Source: Lyophyllum atratum (Eukaryota; Basidiomycota; Agaricomycetes; Agaricales; Lyophyllaceae). Taken from it: DNA of 64,000 bases. Under the pieces are notes generated by a model, which was not told the origin of the DNA, ran no database searches, and saw only the letters and a program-made list of their open reading frames with translations. Position numbers and translations under genes: made by a program. Below, piece after piece: positions 9,245-20,800 of the stretch (the stretch's first letter is position 1; each line of letters opens with the position of its first letter). The stretch is from contig JACGCN010000017.1 in the NCBI GenBank assembly GCA_014905825.1, positions 744,001-808,000 on the forward strand, in the 5' to 3' direction.

Positions 9245-12200
9245 TCACGTGAGACTCGCCATCGCGTGATACTCGCGCCTCAAGGCAGGCGCGTTTCTAA
9301 GGTCGTATTCGGATACCCAGCTATCCTCTGTAGGGTCGTATCCCTTCCAGCGGATAAGGTACATTCTCCGATTGGCTTTTCTTCGTGAATCAATTCGATG
9401 GCCTAATATGGCTTCGACTTCATATTCTTCCGTGGCTAGGAAGTCGCGAGTGGGAGGGAGCGTGGATCGCTCTCCAAATTTAGGGTCAGATGGCGTATAA
9501 CGCCGTAGATGTTGTAGGTTGAATACGGGGTGCATGGGGTATGTGTCGGGTAGTCGTAACCGGTAGACCATAGGGTTAACCTTCTCAAGGACTTCAAAGG
9601 GGCCGATTGTGCGTTGTATAAGTTTACGACCGGTACCTTTGACGTCGACTAGCTCGAGAGAGTGAGGATTGACCAGAGCCCAGTCACCTAAGTCGAATTC
9701 GACTATGGGTCGTCGCCCTTTGTTGTAAGCACGGGCTTGACGTTCTTGGGCTCGGATAACGGAGTCGCGAGCATTTTTACGATGTAGTTCCATTTCTTCA
9801 ACGAAAGTTTCTCCCTTTTGGCTGGGCAAGAAAGGACGTGAGACTGGATCGTTTTGTGGCGCCACAACTCCCGCGGTAGTTTGCGGTTTGTAACCCATGA
9901 GCAGGAAATTTGGTGAATAAGAGGTTGAGGAATGGACGGAGGAATTGTAGGCGTGAGCTAAGGCAGATAACCACTGAGCCCAGGACGAACGATCTGTGGC
10001 AACGTAAGCGCGCAGCATTTGTTCAATCATGGCATTCAGCACTTCCGTCTGTCCGTCCGTTTGAGGGTGATGAGCCGAAGACAGAGCCATAACGCTGCCA
10101 TAACTTTCTACGACCGAGCGCCAGAAGGCCGTTGACCAACGGCGATCTCGGTCAGCGATTATGCGTTCGGGCAGTCCATACACATTGGCGACACGTTCGA
10201 CAAAGATTTTAGCGAATCCTTCCTGCGAAAGTTCTTCGTGGGTCGGGATGAAGAGGGCGTACTTGGTCAGTTTGTCGATAATCGCTAGTATAGCGGTGTA
10301 TTTCAAGTCCCCAGAAGGAGGGAGGCCAGTGATAAGGTCTAAGGAGACGGTGGCGAAGGGTCTAGCGGGAACGTGCGCAGGTCGCAGGCCACCCATCTGG
10401 CGACGGTGATCCGTTTTGATTTTTTGACAGATGTCGCATGACGCTGTGTACTCGTGAACATCGGCAAACATGCGGGGCCAGAAGAAGAGTTCCTTGAGCC
10501 TCGCCAGGAACCTTCGAGGTCCGGCGTGGGCACTTTCAAAAGGGGATTCATGTATCCACCGAAGAACATAGTTAACTTCTCCCTTTGGTACGCATAGTCT
10601 GGCGTTCCAGTCGGCGTCGATGAAATATAGGAGGCCGTTACTCCCTTTTTGGTATCGCGACGGCGTGAGGACCTTGTTCGGGTTCGGAACTTCTTCTGTG
10701 TAATTATTCTTAAATGCTGGATCGTCCTTGTAGGCCTGCGCGAATCTCTTGATCATTTCGGGATTCATGGAAATGAGCAAATGCGATTTCTTGGACCAAT
10801 CGTCTTCTGGTTCTTCGACCGGCGGTTTCACTCCCGTCGGGTAAGTCCAAGGGTCATTATTTGGGAAAGGCAGATCGTCCGATTCTGTTGAGTCGGCTCC
10901 AGCAGGGACGCTAGGCGGGTTAGGTAGATCGTCCGATTCTGCCGACTCGGCTCCAGCGGGGACGCTAGATGGGTTAACTCGGCCGCCTGTAGCCTCGGAG
11001 GAAAGGTCCTCTCCTTGGCCCGGCGGTTCACGAGCGACTCGTTTGGTAGCGCTACGCGTTTGTATAGGATGGCTTTCCTTGTCAATGATATCTTCCCACC
11101 ACCAAACTGTAAAGGCGGCTTTCTTGGCTGGAGCATGAGAACCTGCGTCTTCCGCTGATTGAGCGATGTTCTGAGCCTCCTCATCGGGAATGATTGGGAG
11201 AATGTCGTCTCTCAAAGGAGAGTTGTGCTGCGGAATCCTTGGTAGTCGGGATAAAGGATCGACGTTCGAATGAATCCGACCCGGGCGATGCACGATCTTT
11301 AGTCCTGGATACGCGGCATATACTGCCCCCCACGCAGCCAATCTCCTGTTGGTGTTTTCGTAGATACGGGCCCATTGCAATGCGGCATGATCCGTAATTA
11401 AGATAACGGTTTCGCCTTCAATGAATGGTTGAAACTTGACGAGGGCTTCCTTAGCGCCTAAGGCCTCTCGCTCCGTAGCACTGTAATTCCGTTCTGCTTG
11501 GTGAAGAGTTCGGCTCCAATAGCATATGACGCGTTCGACGCGTACAACTGTGTCGTCGAGGGTGAGACCCCAAGGGGTACGGGTAGTAAGTCCCTCGTCG
11601 ACGTCCTTTGACAATACCGGCACGAGGCTGGGGACGTCCGCCCCCGCGTCCCAAGCCTTACAGAGGCGGTCGTACATTGGAGTCCCCTTCAAATCATTAA
11701 CCGCTATGGCCTGTACTTGCTGAAGACTGGCGCCGAGCGCGAAGTCGGAAGCATCGGTATAGAGACGATAAGGCTGACCGCGTTCGGGATGCCCTAGCAC
11801 CGGGGCACTAGAGAGAGCGTTCTTGACTTGGTCAAACGCTATCTCGTGCTCAGCGGTCCAAGTCCATCGGACGCCCTTGCGCAGCAGGGCGAAAAGCGGA
11901 GCGGCGATAAAGGAATAGAAAGGGACGTATGACGAGAAGTATACAACCATACCGAGGAATTTCTGTAAATCTGCCATGGATCGGGGCCTCGCTAGGTCAA
12001 TGATAGCGCTAACCTTCTCCTGATGTGTAGAAAGGCCGAGGCGGGACACTTTCTGTCCTAAAAGCAGAATGGACGCGTAACCGACGAAACATTTCGGGGG
12101 GGATAGGGTGATGCCGGCAGCCGCAATAGCGCCTAGCACATTATCCAGATGAACCAAGTGATCATCCCAAGATTTTGAGAACACCACTATGTCGTCGATA

Positions 12201-15200
12201 TACACCAAGGTAAACAGCCATAAGAACGGGGCTAAAACACCTTGCATAACACGTTGAAAGATGGATGGTCCGTTCCGCAAGCCGAAAGGCATACGTTTGA
12301 ACTGGAAAAGCCCGAGATGGCAACGGAAAGCGGTGCATTCCTTCGCCGACTCGGCCATTTCCAACTGCGTGAATCCCGCAAGGGCATCAAAAGTCGAAAG
12401 GACTTGGGCTCCAGACAGCGCCTGGATGATTTCCGATTGTCGAGGAATAGGAAATTCATCCGGCACCGTCTGCGCGTTAAGTTTGCGGTAGTCAACCACT
12501 AAGCGCGGTTTGCCGTTACGATAAACGACTACCACTGGGAATCCCCAGGGACTCTTAGAAGGCTCTATGACTCCGGCTTCGAACCATGAGTTTACTTGTT
12601 TCTCGATGACTTCTCGCTTAGCTGGCGACGCGCCGTACATGGGCACGGATATGGGGGTGGTCCCGGGTTTCAATGGCACGTCTACCCGGGCGTCAACCTT
12701 TCCTAGTCTGCCGTCTAAACCGAACGCTGTGCGATGCTTACGCAATACCTCAGCTAGTTTCGGTTTAACATCCTCTGGAATATCAGGACCAAGGTTTACG
12801 AGTTCGGCGACGTCACCGGTCATCGGTTCGTCAGGTAGGGCGGTCGTTTTCGGACCCCAAGCGTCGTCCGAAGCTAATTGGTCTTCCGCAGACGGGGCGT
12901 CGGAGGGTTGGGCATTAGCGAGGTCTTGAGCTCTGAGCGTTCCCTCAACGACCGTTTTCAAGGCTTCGGCTGAGGCTGTGTATTTATCCCATTCCTCCGG
13001 AGTAGCAGGTTTATCTGCGAAGTCTTCAGGATTCTTAAGGTAGCCTACTATGTCGCCCTTCCGGATATACCACGGAGTCTTCGACGGGTTGGCAATGGGC
13101 AGATAAGGGAATCCCGCCGAAATCCACGTCGTTGGGGCTGCAAGCACCGCCATCCCAGGGTCGCCGATGATAACCTTTTCGACTAGCCACTCTTTCTTCT
13201 CCCCGAAAGGGGCGTCCACGGGTACGTTATGTACAGATTCCGCTGTGATGAGCACATCTTCAGACGCCACGACTGGAGGGTCGGTATGGCCAAAGTCTTT
13301 GGCTCGAGCTCGACCACGTCGCACCGCTTTAGAGCGTACGAAGGACTGAACCTTGAAAGCTTTCCGTATTTCGAACCCAAGATCCACTTGTTGCGCCGAC
13401 GAGGCAGGTATAACAAGATCGGAATCTCCGACTATTACTTCGCAGTGACCAGTAACGTGCCGAGTGAGTCCGAGTTCGTAAGTGATCTGGAAGTCTTCGC
13501 CTAGGAGCAGCGGTACTTTCATATCGCGGACAATGTACGCTTCTAGTTCGAAGCTCACCATACGGTGGTCGGCTGATTCGGCGTACAGGGTGGTGGTGAC
13601 ATATCCCAAGACTTTCGCATGTCCGGTAAGATGGTAGAGTTTAATGCGCATGCCCTCCTTAGGAGCTGGTAATCCAGGGATAGACTTCCAGTATTCTTCG
13701 GACATTAAGGTAATATCAGCGCCTGAATCCAATCGGCCCTGAACGGGGGCCTGATCGACGGCGCCGATATGAGCTTTTATGTGTAAGGCTCGAGACCCTA
13801 ACGAGCCATATCCCGCAGGGAGAGATCGCGCCTTCCTAGCGGCGACGATTTCTACGTATGGCGGAGGTGGAGGGGGTAAATCTGACGAGAGCATCGGTTC
13901 CTCAGTAGACATACTAAGGTCGGATTCTCGTGCTGATCGTTTGGCTAATTTCCTATTCGAAAACATAACTCGTCTTCGATAATTCCGGTTGGGGCCATAG
14001 AACTCGGAAGGGAAGGCGTCGGCTAAATGGACGTAAGCGACGTGTTCCTCGGTCGCAGCAGCATGATCCGGTTCACGTTCACTCTCAGAATAAGCGGAAG
14101 AAGAGACCTTGGATTCCACAAGCATAGCTACATACTCTCTATCATGTTGAGCTATGATATCGTCGGCTATGTCCACGGTTATCAAGTTGGCGGAGCGTAG
14201 AGAGTCCCATTTGCCGTAATGAGAACAGTCGCGAGCGAAGTGCATGGGGCTGGTACAGATGTAGCAAGACCCATTCGGACGTCTATCACTTGCCACTTTA
14301 TCGTCCCTAGTGAAGGCATATCCGTTAATAGTCTTCCCTTCTGGCCACGGTTTCTTCTCAGAGGTTGGTTTGGACAGTTTGGAAGACCCATTACGACCGC
14401 GGAACTGCGCTGCATGGGCTTCGCGGTCTTCGTCAGAATCTTCCTCTGAAGGTAACTCATCGCTCGCCTGCTGCACTAAGTCAGCGGCGTGAGCGGATCT
14501 GCGACCGTTATTCCGATAATACGGTTGTGGATTCCGCATCTTCTCGGCAAGTTCCCAAGCACTGATAAGGGTGCTTCCCATACGCTTAGCAACAGCTTGA
14601 AGTTCGAAGATAGAGGGGGTGAGACGCTCATTGACAGTAGTATCCCATTCCGTGGGTTTGTTGCGCAGAATACGAGAAACGGCTAATGGTCCGTCCTCGT
14701 CTTCGGGGTACAGAAAGGAATGATGTTTGATGCGACGCTGGATATAGTCGATAGGATCCTCGCGGTCGCAGCCCTTCTGCCTGAATCTCATTTCTTCGAA
14801 CTCAAAGGTTCTTTCCTTGATCCAATTTTCGTCGAGGAAATGCGCTCGGATGCCGAGTAGCATAACGTTCCAGTCTTGGGAGAGATAAGTTCGAACGTCG
14901 GATGGTAGAGTCTGCCACCAGCTGAGAGCGCGAAGAGTCCACTTGAATGGCGCGAGTTGCGCTAGTCCTTCGCGCATCTTCTGGCTAAGCGTCGCTAGAT
15001 GTCCCATGGTCCCAAGGTAGTCAACCGCAGTGGTGCCCATGCCATCCCAGGAAGGCAGAACTGACAGATTCAGCTTATGGTTAAGCTGCCATTCCTCCGT
15101 GAAATTGGGATCATACGGGAACCGAGGGGTGTAACCCGGTCCTGGTCCGTCTCCGCCTCCGGGAGAACCACCGCCTGGGGCACCTCCACTCGGCGCGCCT

Positions 15201-17125
15201 CCACCTGGGGCACCACCGCTTGATCCGCCTCCTCCTGGGGCACCTCCGCCTGGTCCGCCTCCTCCTGGGGCGCCACCAGGTCCGTTACCCCCTGGCATGC
15301 CTCCGCCGTAGGGGTTGCCTCGGGGTCCATCGCCTCCTGGGTTACCACTAGGGTGGCCTCCACCGGGCAAACCATCTTGGTTTCCTTCTTCCCCGCGTCC
15401 AGCATTGCCAGGTATGGAATTGACATTGGCCCCAGCTTTATAGATGTAGCTAGTCCAGTTGCTGGGACGAGGGATCTTGACGGCGAACGACGGTGGAACA
15501 TTCCGTAGAGTTTTTAACGAAGCAGGCGGCTGTATCTTCAATGGCCCCCCAGACTGGGATCCCGCGTCGGTAGCCGCTACAGTGGAGGCCTGTCGCTGGA
15601 CGTGCGAAATGGCGCCGACACCCGGGAGAGAGGTGATAGCGTGACCTCTCCCGATACTTGAAATAGAGTCCGGGAGCTGGAAGCGAAGATTGCGTGCAGT
15701 CGATATGGACGGTAAGGTATCTCTGGCTTCCGCTGGTGAACCTGGGGCCGTCTCGTAATTGACATTGTTCGTGCGTCGTTCCCTGTGATGATACGGGTCC
15801 TGTAACCCGTTGAAGTGTTCTGGATCGATGAGGACGTCCGCGGCCAAAAGAAGGTCTTCTTGAGCTGAAGCTTCGGGATGGTCTTTGGGTAGCCTATAGT
15901 TTTGTCGGTAGGACAGTTTCCTTAGCTCTTCGTGAGGCGTAAGTACGCCAAACAGCGACCTGACCGAAGTTCGCGTAGAGTCATGCGAGCTGATCGAGTC
16001 CAAATCCTCCGGGCGTAGGTAGATTCTGTCCAAACTCTTGATGAAGTTTCGGATGTGAGTGGCAGCGATCGTTGCTCGTTTTTGTAGAAGGGCTACAGTA
16101 AGCAGGATGTCGTTGCGATGCCTATTCCACCCAAGGGACCGTAGAAACTTGAATCCTGGGTCGTAGCGGAAACGGTTGCGGACAGGGCCGAGAGCCAGGA
16201 ATTCCGCAAGAGTGTCTAGCACTTGATGCGTAGCTAGCACGAGTTGCGTGATGTCCCCGAGAGGTGCTTCGTTCAGCGAGTACATGGGCTCGTCTCCATC
16301 GAGGTACTGAACTAGGTCTTTGGCGCTCAGCTTTAAGGTCAGGAAATCCTGTAAGCCTTCCTCCAAGGTGTTCCACAATAGATCGTTGTGAGGGGCGTTC
16401 CATCGGATGAGGATGTGGCGAACGAGAGTTGATTCAGCTTCGTCTCGACCTGGCAGACGACCGTCAACTCCCCCGAATCTAGTGATCGGATCGTAGTGCA
16501 GCTTGGGGTCGAACGTTGGATGGTAGCGGAAGTTCGAACACTCGATGGGTTCGTCTCTGATCTCAATGCTCGATAACGCAGGTATTCCCCCAAATATGAA
16601 AGGGTGAGAGTCTAGCGTGGCGGGCGCGCCTTCTTCCCGTGGAGTCGCGGAGGTTCCGTCAACAGGAGGAGGAGTAGCTTCCGTAAGGAAGCCTAAGGAC
16701 GGGGCTGCTGACTCCGAACGGTCGTCTGTGAATCGCCCCTCGCGCCTTGAGCCTGGCGTCGGAGGGTACATCCTATGATGAGGAGGAGGATCCCGAACAG
16801 GTTTGTTGCTCGTGAACTTGGCTTCCAGTTCTAGCAAAGGACCGTCTAATGTTAGGGAGGGTCCCGGGGGGGATCCGCTCTCATGATCCGGTACAGTCTC
16901 GATGGTCGGTGAGCGATTGATTCGAACCGGGGAGGAAGCTCGCGCCTTGCCCTTGGAGACTCCAGGGGCCGGCGTCGAGCGGGGTACCACGTCGCCTGCT
17001 GCTGAGGAAGCAGCGGCTGACGCGGGAGTAGAACGGGTAGTGGGTCGTTTCCCAGTGGCAGAGGGGTTGGACGGAGTAGTAACACCCGTCCCTGCCGCAT
17101 TGGACGCGACTCGCTGAGGAGGCAT
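9245..17125 (-). CDS. gag-pol polyprotein of chromovirus-type Ty3/gypsy element
   Basis: Single ORF; the frame is open from 17230 and the preferred ATG is 17125 (MPPQRVASN). Residue numbers here count from 17230. Gag: N-terminal Ser/Thr/Pro-rich region, a long Gly/Pro linker (~670-720), and a CCHC zinc knuckle CYICTSPMHFARDC at ~985-1000. Protease: RLDSGADITLM at ~1165. Reverse transcriptase: TLVYIDDIVVFSK at ~1676. RNase H: RLYTDASDFALG at ~1820. Integrase: His/Cys zinc domain (CDICQ), then LDLITG, ADRDRRW and HPQTDGQTEVLN for the D-D-E core at ~2387. C-terminal chromodomain: YLIRWKGYDPTEDSWVSE at ~2610-2661, which in this clade directs integration to marked chromatin. No frameshift or stop separates gag and pol. 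All catalytic motifs look intact. Confidence 0.96.
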   Translation of the reverse strand: MPPQRVASNAAGTGVTTPSNPSATGKRPTTRSTPASAAASSAAGDVVPRSTPAPGVSKGKARASSPVRINRSPTIETVPDHESGSPPGPSLTLDGPLLELEAKFTSNKPVRDPPPHHRMYPPTPGSRREGRFTDDRSESAAPSLGFLTEATPPPVDGTSATPREEGAPATLDSHPFIFGGIPALSSIEIRDEPIECSNFRYHPTFDPKLHYDPITRFGGVDGRLPGRDEAESTLVRHILIRWNAPHNDLLWNTLEEGLQDFLTLKLSAKDLVQYLDGDEPMYSLNEAPLGDITQLVLATHQVLDTLAEFLALGPVRNRFRYDPGFKFLRSLGWNRHRNDILLTVALLQKRATIAATHIRNFIKSLDRIYLRPEDLDSISSHDSTRTSVRSLFGVLTPHEELRKLSYRQNYRLPKDHPEASAQEDLLLAADVLIDPEHFNGLQDPYHHRERRTNNVNYETAPGSPAEARDTLPSISTARNLRFQLPDSISSIGRGHAITSLPGVGAISHVQRQASTVAATDAGSQSGGPLKIQPPASLKTLRNVPPSFAVKIPRPSNWTSYIYKAGANVNSIPGNAGRGEEGNQDGLPGGGHPSGNPGGDGPRGNPYGGGMPGGNGPGGAPGGGGPGGGAPGGGGSSGGAPGGGAPSGGAPGGGSPGGGDGPGPGYTPRFPYDPNFTEEWQLNHKLNLSVLPSWDGMGTTAVDYLGTMGHLATLSQKMREGLAQLAPFKWTLRALSWWQTLPSDVRTYLSQDWNVMLLGIRAHFLDENWIKERTFEFEEMRFRQKGCDREDPIDYIQRRIKHHSFLYPEDEDGPLAVSRILRNKPTEWDTTVNERLTPSIFELQAVAKRMGSTLISAWELAEKMRNPQPYYRNNGRRSAHAADLVQQASDELPSEEDSDEDREAHAAQFRGRNGSSKLSKPTSEKKPWPEGKTINGYAFTRDDKVASDRRPNGSCYICTSPMHFARDCSHYGKWDSLRSANLITVDIADDIIAQHDREYVAMLVESKVSSSAYSESEREPDHAAATEEHVAYVHLADAFPSEFYGPNRNYRRRVMFSNRKLAKRSARESDLSMSTEEPMLSSDLPPPPPPYVEIVAARKARSLPAGYGSLGSRALHIKAHIGAVDQAPVQGRLDSGADITLMSEEYWKSIPGLPAPKEGMRIKLYHLTGHAKVLGYVTTTLYAESADHRMVSFELEAYIVRDMKVPLLLGEDFQITYELGLTRHVTGHCEVIVGDSDLVIPASSAQQVDLGFEIRKAFKVQSFVRSKAVRRGRARAKDFGHTDPPVVASEDVLITAESVHNVPVDAPFGEKKEWLVEKVIIGDPGMAVLAAPTTWISAGFPYLPIANPSKTPWYIRKGDIVGYLKNPEDFADKPATPEEWDKYTASAEALKTVVEGTLRAQDLANAQPSDAPSAEDQLASDDAWGPKTTALPDEPMTGDVAELVNLGPDIPEDVKPKLAEVLRKHRTAFGLDGRLGKVDARVDVPLKPGTTPISVPMYGASPAKREVIEKQVNSWFEAGVIEPSKSPWGFPVVVVYRNGKPRLVVDYRKLNAQTVPDEFPIPRQSEIIQALSGAQVLSTFDALAGFTQLEMAESAKECTAFRCHLGLFQFKRMPFGLRNGPSIFQRVMQGVLAPFLWLFTLVYIDDIVVFSKSWDDHLVHLDNVLGAIAAAGITLSPPKCFVGYASILLLGQKVSRLGLSTHQEKVSAIIDLARPRSMADLQKFLGMVVYFSSYVPFYSFIAAPLFALLRKGVRWTWTAEHEIAFDQVKNALSSAPVLGHPERGQPYRLYTDASDFALGASLQQVQAIAVNDLKGTPMYDRLCKAWDAGADVPSLVPVLSKDVDEGLTTRTPWGLTLDDTVVRVERVICYWSRTLHQAERNYSATEREALGAKEALVKFQPFIEGETVILITDHAALQWARIYENTNRRLAAWGAVYAAYPGLKIVHRPGRIHSNVDPLSRLPRIPQHNSPLRDDILPIIPDEEAQNIAQSAEDAGSHAPAKKAAFTVWWWEDIIDKESHPIQTRSATKRVAREPPGQGEDLSSEATGGRVNPSSVPAGAESAESDDLPNPPSVPAGADSTESDDLPFPNNDPWTYPTGVKPPVEEPEDDWSKKSHLLISMNPEMIKRFAQAYKDDPAFKNNYTEEVPNPNKVLTPSRYQKGSNGLLYFIDADWNARLCVPKGEVNYVLRWIHESPFESAHAGPRRFLARLKELFFWPRMFADVHEYTASCDICQKIKTDHRRQMGGLRPAHVPARPFATVSLDLITGLPPSGDLKYTAILAIIDKLTKYALFIPTHEELSQEGFAKIFVERVANVYGLPERIIADRDRRWSTAFWRSVVESYGSVMALSSAHHPQTDGQTEVLNAMIEQMLRAYVATDRSSWAQWLSALAHAYNSSVHSSTSYSPNFLLMGYKPQTTAGVVAPQNDPVSRPFLPSQKGETFVEEMELHRKNARDSVIRAQERQARAYNKGRRPIVEFDLGDWALVNPHSLELVDVKGTGRKLIQRTIGPFEVLEKVNPMVYRLRLPDTYPMHPVFNLQHLRRYTPSDPKFGERSTLPPTRDFLATEEYEVEAILGHRIDSRRKANRRMYLIRWKGYDPTEDSWVSEYDLRNAPALRREYHAMASLT

Positions 17126-17410
17126 AACGGTTATGCAGAAGAAGATACGTCGGGGCGCGTAGTTGATAACCGTTGGACTTGAGGGCAGGTTGTCCAATAG
17201 TCGAGTATCGTGGTCGGTTGGGGAGTGCAACGAGGCCGCACAACGGATGATAAAAATTCACGTTGGGGAGCGTGGCGTGCTAACCGATGATCGACGATCG
17301 GAAACGTTAGGACTAAGCAGACTGAATTTTGAAGGGTTTTCGGAGGGGTTCGACCTTCCAAAGAGGTCGTCGGTAGTAGGACTGAGAGACTTCATCACGC
17401 TTGAGTGAAG

Positions 17411-17428
17411 TCCGCGGTGCCCCCACCA
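17411..17428 (-). promoter_or_regulatory. primer-binding site
   Basis: One base inside the 5' LTR the minus strand reads TGGTGGGGGCACCGCGGA. It starts with the TGG expected opposite a tRNA CCA end, so the primer would be a tRNA ending in GGTGCCCCCACCA. I could not assign the tRNA species. Confidence 0.65.
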
Positions 17429-17429
17429 T

Positions 17430-17893
17430 TGTGATACAGCTGGTCCGGATGGGCTTCTCGCGTGAGGAAGACTCGAGCTATTCGCTCCTCAATGCGCCTT
17501 ACCTCGAGTGAGGTCGGCGCGGAGAGAGGGCGTAATAGCGAGGGGGTGGGACGGCGGCTCGAAGGAGCGCCTGTCCGAGATAGAACGGCCTTGTAACCCT
17601 AGGTAGGGGTGTTGTCATCCGACACCGGAGCTCTGTGAGCCTGAGCGAGGCGTGCTGTCACCCTGCACAGGGCCCGGTGGCCTCCGGGGTCGAGCCATCG
17701 CGTGTCTTGCTGTAGCGAGCGAGAACGCGAAGTGGAGATGATGATAATATTAATGAAGTCCCTAAAGGACGTGCTAGCGAGGTTACACAAGAGACAAGTA
17801 AATATGTACAAACAAAAGGGCTCTCGGCCCGGTCGTGCACGCGTTAGAGTAATCCCACGGGTCTGCTATCTAGGGTAGCACACCGTCGTCACA
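17430..17893 (-). repeat. 5' LTR (464 bp)
   Basis: Identical to 5137-5600. Followed on the right by the second copy of the CAAGT target duplication. It should hold the element's promoter. An AT-rich stretch (ATGATAATATTAATG on the plus strand) is the only TATA-like candidate seen. Confidence 0.96.
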
Positions 17894-17898
17894 CAAGT

Positions 17899-20800
17899 AG
17901 ACCCGCTCGAGGAGTTCGAATTCCTGCAGGACGGGTTTTTCGACAGCTGGGATGCAGAGCATCCAGTTCAGCACAAACGTCGAGAGCGTACAGCTTCGGT
18001 AAGTGCTAACGTGTGCTTTGGTCTTCTTTTTGGGACTGAACCTGCACATTAAGGACAATCCGATGAAAGAGTGGCGGGAGGGTGATCGCGACACATTTTT
18101 GCAGGAGCTACTTCGTCTCGACGGACGTGGTGATTACTCTAGGCTCGGATGTCGCTGTCAGGGAGAATTGCCTGCAATATACCGCTGTTTCGACTGCTTG
18201 CATGGTGATCTTCTTTGTAAAGGGTGTGTTTTGGCTTGGCATACACGAACACCTTTGCATTTCATTGAGGTGCGTATTTTATGAATTTCATTATTGTTCT
18301 ATAGTTGAAATCTCTTCAGGAATGGACCGGGTCTTTCTTCAGACGCCTCAAGCTGAAAGACCTTGGGCTCCGCATCCAATTGAACCATCCGCCTGGGGAG
18401 CGCTGCAGTAATCCCTTACGGGCTCCTGGTGACAAGTTCGTGATTGTCGACACGAACGGTGTCCATGAAGTTGGCTTGGACTTCTGCAATTGTGAGCGGG
18501 GCATGATGAATGCCACCCAGCTTCTTCGCGCCAGGCTGTATCCTGCGACCGGCACAAATCCCAGGTCGGCTGCTACGTTCAGGTGTCTTCGCCAGTTTCA
18601 GTTGCTGTCCTTCGAATCCAAATGTTCAGGTTATGAATATATTAGCAGTCTCTCCCGAGCGACAGACAACACCGGTCTGAAAGAAGATGCAGCCCCGGTA
18701 CGTCCACTACTGTCATCGCTATTGATATACTTACTCAACGTAATACAGGATCGATACGATGAATTTATGCACATGGTACACCAGTGGCGAAACCTCAAGA
18801 TGCTGAAGCGTTCCGGTCGAGGTCATGACCCAGCAGGAATTGCGGCGACAAAACCGGGAGAGTGTGCACTCCTGTGCCCTGCATGTCCTCAGCCCGGAAT
18901 TAACCTTCCACCAAACTATGAGATTGCACCGGAGGACAAGCGGTGAGTACTCTTTTTTCTGGTCGGAATTGCGTTGCTTATCTCTCTTTCCAGCTTCCTT
19001 TACGCGCTGTTCCTCGGTATCGATGCCAATTTCCGCTTGAAACGGAAAAATGTCTCATCCGAGGAGCGTGATCCGAGCTTAGGTGACAGATGGGCTTTTT
19101 TTGTGAATGAGAAAGCATACAAATCCCATCTCGCCGCTCACTGGGATCAGAAACAGGAGGTGCGTAGCATTTCTGAGATATATAGTACAGATGCTGATCC
19201 TAAACGTTTGACAGAAGAGCGACTGTGTGGTACATGATGCAGTGAACAAGCCTGATAGAGAGGCACGCGGACTGGCTGCCTCCGGCTGTGGGACAATCGA
19301 CTGTGCAAGACACGATCTGAAGCGTCCACTTGGCGTCGGAGACCTTCAATTTGGCGAGAGGTGAGTGTCCGTAGACTGATCCGACTCATTTCAGCATGCT
19401 GATATCAAGATCTAGGTACTTAAATATGGACTACCTTTTCTTCGGTACCATCCGTGATACCAAAGTATCGATGCTCGTAGTTTCTTACGATATCGCTTGT
19501 CAATGGAGCAAAAATCTACGGAGTCGCATGGACAGCTATCCTCATGAGATGCACATATCCGGGAGCGTTAAATACATGGTATACCTTGTCCCCAAGTTCC
19601 ACCTTCCAGCTCATATTGAGGAATGCAACATCAAGCATTCATTTAACCTTACAAAGGGTGTCGGGAGGACTGACGGAGAGGCCCCAGAACGTGGGTGGGC
19701 TAATATTAATCCCATAGCTCAAAGTACAAAGGAGATGGGGCCAGGTTCTCGACGGGACACAATTGACGATCACTTTAACGATTGGAATTGGAAAAAAACA
19801 ACTCAATTCGGTATGGCTTCGCTTGATACATTCGGCCGTGTTTATTTACTCCAAGTGACAGGCCAGCGGCTGCTCAAGAAGATCCAGCGCGCTGCTGAGG
19901 GAAGCACTGAGCACAAGAATATTCAGCGTGACTTTGAGGCATCCTTACCACCTGATGTCGTCGCTACTTGGAGGGAAAAGGTCGAGACATGGGAAGCAAA
20001 TCCTGACGCACCTAACCCATATGCGCAGAAAATGAAAGGTATCGTGCATCTCAACATCGAAGCGTTCTATTGTTAACCAAGTGTTTGAAGTGGTATCGGA
20101 GCGTGAGGCACGGTTGAAACTCGCTGAGGGTGTCGCAGCGAAGGAGCAGGCAGGGGTTGAGGAGATGGAGAGTGGTTTGCATGCGACAGTGATGATTGCA
20201 AATGGATTAGTGATAGAAGAGGATCAGTCAGTGTTTTTGCGCACCGTATACTTATGCAGCGAGACTCACCGCTCCTTTTCTCACGCAGACGGAAGCTTGC
20301 TGCTGATACCAGTGACCTTGGGCAGCATCCAACAGCCAACCAGCTATCGAACCTCCTAGAGCGGTCAAATCAACTACGGCGGAAGATCGCCACTTGGATT
20401 GATGTTCAAACATTGTTTCTTCCAGAGGCGGCGCGGGAGAGGGCGAAATTGGTACAGCGGGTGGGGCCGGATGGTGTTGCACAGACTAAGGCTTACGAGA
20501 TCGCGCTGTGGCTGCCTTCAAACCTCAAGGGAAACGGAGTGGTGGTTAGCGAGGAGCTTCAGGAGTATGAATGGAAGTTGCGGGAAGGACAGGCAAACGA
20601 CGCACTTGAAGAAATTCGACATGTCCTACGTCTCCGATCACATCTCTTGAAGCACAAGGATCGGAACATTCGTGGTGTCAGGGCAAATACACGCTCAAAT
20701 GTTGCGATTTCCAACGCACAGACTACTGCAAACAGAGCCGCTGCCAGGTATCGTATAGCACGAGAAGCATTGGTGATCTTGTCTCGCGGTCGGGAGGTGC

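Larger units (their letters stand above)
5137..17893 (-). mobile_element. Ty3/gypsy chromodomain LTR retrotransposon with extra third ORF
   Basis: Complete 12,757-bp element read on the minus strand: 5' LTR 17430-17893, primer-binding site, gag-pol (9245-17125), a 424-bp spacer with five repeats, a 1,074-residue ORF (5596-8820), then the 3' LTR 5137-5600. The LTRs are both 464 bp, end in TGTGA...TCACA and look identical base for base. The target duplication is CAAGT (5132-5136 and 17894-17898). The integrase and C-terminal chromodomain place it among chromoviruses. Identical LTRs and unbroken frames point to a very recent, possibly still active copy. It is unusually large for a fungal gypsy element because of the extra ORF. 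Confidence 0.96.
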
